From positions 1 through 8,237 of the forward strand of contig JAHEIJ010000090.1 in NCBI GenBank assembly GCA_024639445.1: 8,237 nucleotides of DNA, in the 5' to 3' direction. Of the stretch, positions 6,665-8,237 are shown one piece after another. Both the position numbers and the translations under genes were made by a program. The notes below the pieces were generated by a model. That model worked only from the letters and a program-made list of their open reading frames with translations, was not told the origin of the DNA and searched no databases. The stretch comes from Gammaproteobacteria bacterium (GTDB lineage Bacteria > Pseudomonadota > Gammaproteobacteria > UBA6429 > Thiohalophilaceae). How positions within the stretch are numbered: position 1 is the stretch's first letter; each line of letters starts with the position of its first letter.

Positions 6665-7306
6665 ATGTTCGAAATACTGGTTGACGGTATTTTGTGGGAT
6701 ATTGCCCTGGTTGTATTCTTTGGCGGTATCGCGTGGCGTATTGTTGCCGTTTTTCGCCATGGTATGCCCAGGGACCTGGCAGAACCCCGTGGTTCAGGGA
6801 TTGGCGGTGCAATTATGACGAATATTCGCCGCTTCTATCCACGCCACGAAATTGCGCCGAAAATCAGACTGCATGTCATCGCGGGTTATATGTTTCATGT
6901 GGGTTTGTTTATCCTGCTGTTTTTCGCGGCGCCTCATGTCATTTTTATTGAAGAACATATCACGGGCTTTGGATGGACGCCGATGCCATACTGGGCGTTT
7001 GTAGTTGTTTCGCAGATCGCCTTTGCCGGGTTAATTTTGCTGTGGTTACACCGGGTGCTGCATCCGGTCACGCGTCTTATATCCAGAACGGACGACCATA
7101 TCGCTTCCATACTTGTATTTGTTGTCATGCTGACAGGTTGTATGGCGTTGCTGGAATCCTTTACGGGCTTAAGGGTGCTTCACCGGTTCACCGTTGAGTT
7201 ACTCATGATTTATTTCCCGTTCAGTGCCTTAATGCATGCCATCATGTTTGTGCCCAGTCGAGGTTTCACGGGTGCACTGTTTAATCGCAGGGGTGTGAAA
7301 GTTTAA
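6665..7306 (+). CDS. NarI/HdrE/DsrM-like diheme cytochrome b membrane subunit
   Basis: A 213-residue membrane protein with five predicted helices (about 10-30, 70-94, 110-131, 146-163, 175-196), the number found in nitrate reductase gamma subunit NarI (225 residues in E. coli). H173 and H191 are 18 apart, the same spacing as NarI heme ligands H187/H205; H70 and H78 are the best candidates for the other two ligands. The basic loops at about 31-69 and 131-145 put the N-terminus in the periplasm and the C-terminus in the cytoplasm, as in NarI. No NarGHJ genes are nearby. The next gene is an HdrD/DsrK-like Fe-S protein, so the pair resembles HdrDE or DsrMK: quinone exchange in the membrane coupled to a cytoplasmic Fe-S subunit. 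AAGGAG at 6652-6657 gives a strong start; the gap after fdhC is only 32 bp, so co-transcription is likely. The true partner and direction of electron flow are unknown. Confidence 0.88.
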   Translation: MFEILVDGILWDIALVVFFGGIAWRIVAVFRHGMPRDLAEPRGSGIGGAIMTNIRRFYPRHEIAPKIRLHVIAGYMFHVGLFILLFFAAPHVIFIEEHITGFGWTPMPYWAFVVVSQIAFAGLILLWLHRVLHPVTRLISRTDDHIASILVFVVMLTGCMALLESFTGLRVLHRFTVELLMIYFPFSALMHAIMFVPSRGFTGALFNRRGVKV

Positions 7307-7328
7307 ACAATTATGAGACTTTCTAGAT

Positions 7329-7334
7329 AGAGGG
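7329..7334 (+). promoter_or_regulatory. Weak ribosome binding site before the HdrD-like gene
   Basis: AGAGGG lies ten bases before the ATG at 7345, in an A/T-rich leader. It is weaker and farther from the start codon than the GGAGG-type sites of the other genes, but no better in-frame start exists nearby. Confidence 0.45.
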
Positions 7335-7344
7335 TATTTATATA

Positions 7345-8237
7345 ATGAGTACACCACTGGAACGCGGAGTTGAAACCCTCAAGGCGCAAATTGATGCGCG
7401 CGTGGAGTCGTACTTTAACAGTTGTGTGCATTGCGGAATATGTGCAGAAGCCTGCCTGTTTTATACCGAGACCGGTGATCCACGCTATACCCCGATATAT
7501 AAAACCGAACCATTGCGTAAAGTCTGGAAACAGGAAAAGACCTTGTCGGGTAAACTGGCTAAGGTCCTGGGCATTAGTAAGCCAATGAAAGAGGAAGATT
7601 TATCAGATTGGGAAGAACTGGCCTACGACGGTTGTACCATATGTGGTCGTTGCACCATGGTATGCCCCGTTGGTATTGATATTGCCATGCTGATTCGCAA
7701 AGTCAAAGAAGGTCTGGCTGCGGCCGGATTTGTACCGGAAGGACTGCAGACTGCCGGTGAACGGGCACTCGAGTTTGGCAGCCCGATGGGGCTGACTCCG
7801 AAAAGTCTGGCTTCTGCAGTTGCGACCCAGGAAAAAGAAATCGGTTTGAGCATACCCGTTGATGTTGAAGGGGCTGATTATTTGTGCATGTTGTCATCTA
7901 ATGAGGTTGTTGGATTTCCTGAATTTATTGGCTCGGTTACCAAGGTTTTCGCCGCGACGGGTGTGTCCTGGACGCTTAGCAGTGAGTATTTTGAAGCCAC
8001 GAATACCGGCGTGCAAATTGGCAATTCCAAAATTGCTGCCGAATTACTTGGGCGGGTTGTTGCTGTGGCGGAAAAGCTCAAGGTTAAAACGGTCATCAGT
8101 CCGGAATGCGGCCATGCTTATACCACCTTTCGCTGGGATGCCCCGAATATTCTTGGTCGACCTTTGCCATTCAAGGTGGTTCACATCATGGAATTAATGG
8201 CCCAGTTGCGTAATGAAGGAAAGCTTAAAATAGACGG
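7345..8237 (+). CDS. HdrD/GlpC/DsrK-like (Fe-S)-binding protein, 3' end outside window
   Basis: The first 297 residues are visible and the frame is still open at the window end. The N-terminal part carries two [4Fe-4S] motifs, C27-x2-C30-x2-C33-x3-C37 and C97-x2-C100-x2-C103-x3-C107-P, typical of the GlpC/HdrD/DsrK group. No signal peptide or membrane segment is seen, so it is cytoplasmic and presumably docks on the cytochrome b encoded just upstream (38-bp gap). The domain after residue 175 has the position and fold pattern of a first CCG (cysteine-rich) domain, but the paired cysteines are absent: the corresponding stretch reads Y215-F-E-A-T-N-T-G-V-Q-I-G-N, and the final C-x2-C is reduced to a single C255 in P-E-C-G-H-A-Y. 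C181 is the only other cysteine there. A second CCG domain, if present, lies beyond the window. Family membership is clear; whether it acts as a disulfide reductase or only as an electron carrier cannot be judged from this part. The start is ATG at 7345. Confidence 0.88.
   Translation, partial: MSTPLERGVETLKAQIDARVESYFNSCVHCGICAEACLFYTETGDPRYTPIYKTEPLRKVWKQEKTLSGKLAKVLGISKPMKEEDLSDWEELAYDGCTICGRCTMVCPVGIDIAMLIRKVKEGLAAAGFVPEGLQTAGERALEFGSPMGLTPKSLASAVATQEKEIGLSIPVDVEGADYLCMLSSNEVVGFPEFIGSVTKVFAATGVSWTLSSEYFEATNTGVQIGNSKIAAELLGRVVAVAEKLKVKTVISPECGHAYTTFRWDAPNILGRPLPFKVVHIMELMAQLRNEGKLKID

Noticed and set aside
6665..7306. True respiratory nitrate reductase gamma subunit (narI)
   Set aside because: No narG, narH or narJ is present and the downstream partner is HdrD-like, so only the cytochrome b fold is shared.
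7313..7330. Five-codon mini-ORF in the gap before the HdrD-like gene
   Set aside because: It is too short to support, has no ribosome binding site and is expected by chance.
7341..7346. TATAAT, perfect -10 hexamer
   Set aside because: It overlaps the ATG of the HdrD-like gene, so it cannot serve as that gene's promoter; it is an accident of an A/T-rich leader.

Overview
The window is one strand-uniform gene cluster for a periplasmic, membrane-bound respiratory formate dehydrogenase, followed by a second membrane/iron-sulfur pair. All seven genes lie on the + strand with short gaps (18-61 bp), except for one 237-bp gap near the left end. Protein sequences, strong GGAGG-type ribosome binding sites and balanced base composition suggest a proteobacterium, most likely a gammaproteobacterium with a versatile respiratory or sulfur-type metabolism. 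This assignment rests on gene content and is not certain.

Layout. 1-663: the C-terminal part of a multi-cluster ferredoxin-like protein whose start lies outside the window. 664-900: non-coding gap with a candidate FNR/CRP-like box just upstream and weak hairpins. 901-1593: TorD-family chaperone. 1642-1851: tiny twin-arginine protein of the 'formate dehydrogenase region TAT target' family. 1886-4822: catalytic subunit FdhA (Mo/W-bis-MGD, cysteine version, Tat signal). 4841-5470: FdhB with four [4Fe-4S] clusters. 5532-6632: FdhC, a cytochrome b with an N-terminal extension. 6665-7306: NarI/HdrE/DsrM-like diheme cytochrome b. 7345-8237 (cut by the window end): HdrD/GlpC/DsrK-like cytoplasmic iron-sulfur protein with an eroded first CCG domain.

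How they fit together. The TorD-like chaperone and the small Tat protein are expected to help maturation and export of FdhA. FdhA oxidises formate to CO2 in the periplasm. Electrons pass through its [4Fe-4S] cluster and the four clusters of FdhB to the hemes of FdhC and the quinone pool. The NarI-like protein has predicted NarI topology, and its Fe-S partner has no export signal. That pair could therefore connect the quinone pool to a cytoplasmic redox partner, giving a possible second branch (quinol to cytoplasmic disulfide or ferredoxin-like acceptor, or the reverse). This link is inferred from gene order. The upstream ferredoxin-like protein could belong to the same cytoplasmic branch.

The fdhABC core and its accessory genes are a known arrangement. 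The least explained parts are the coupled NarI-like/HdrD-like module, the missing CCG cysteines in the latter, and the ferredoxin-like protein at the left edge. I found no mobile element, CRISPR array, tRNA or rRNA.
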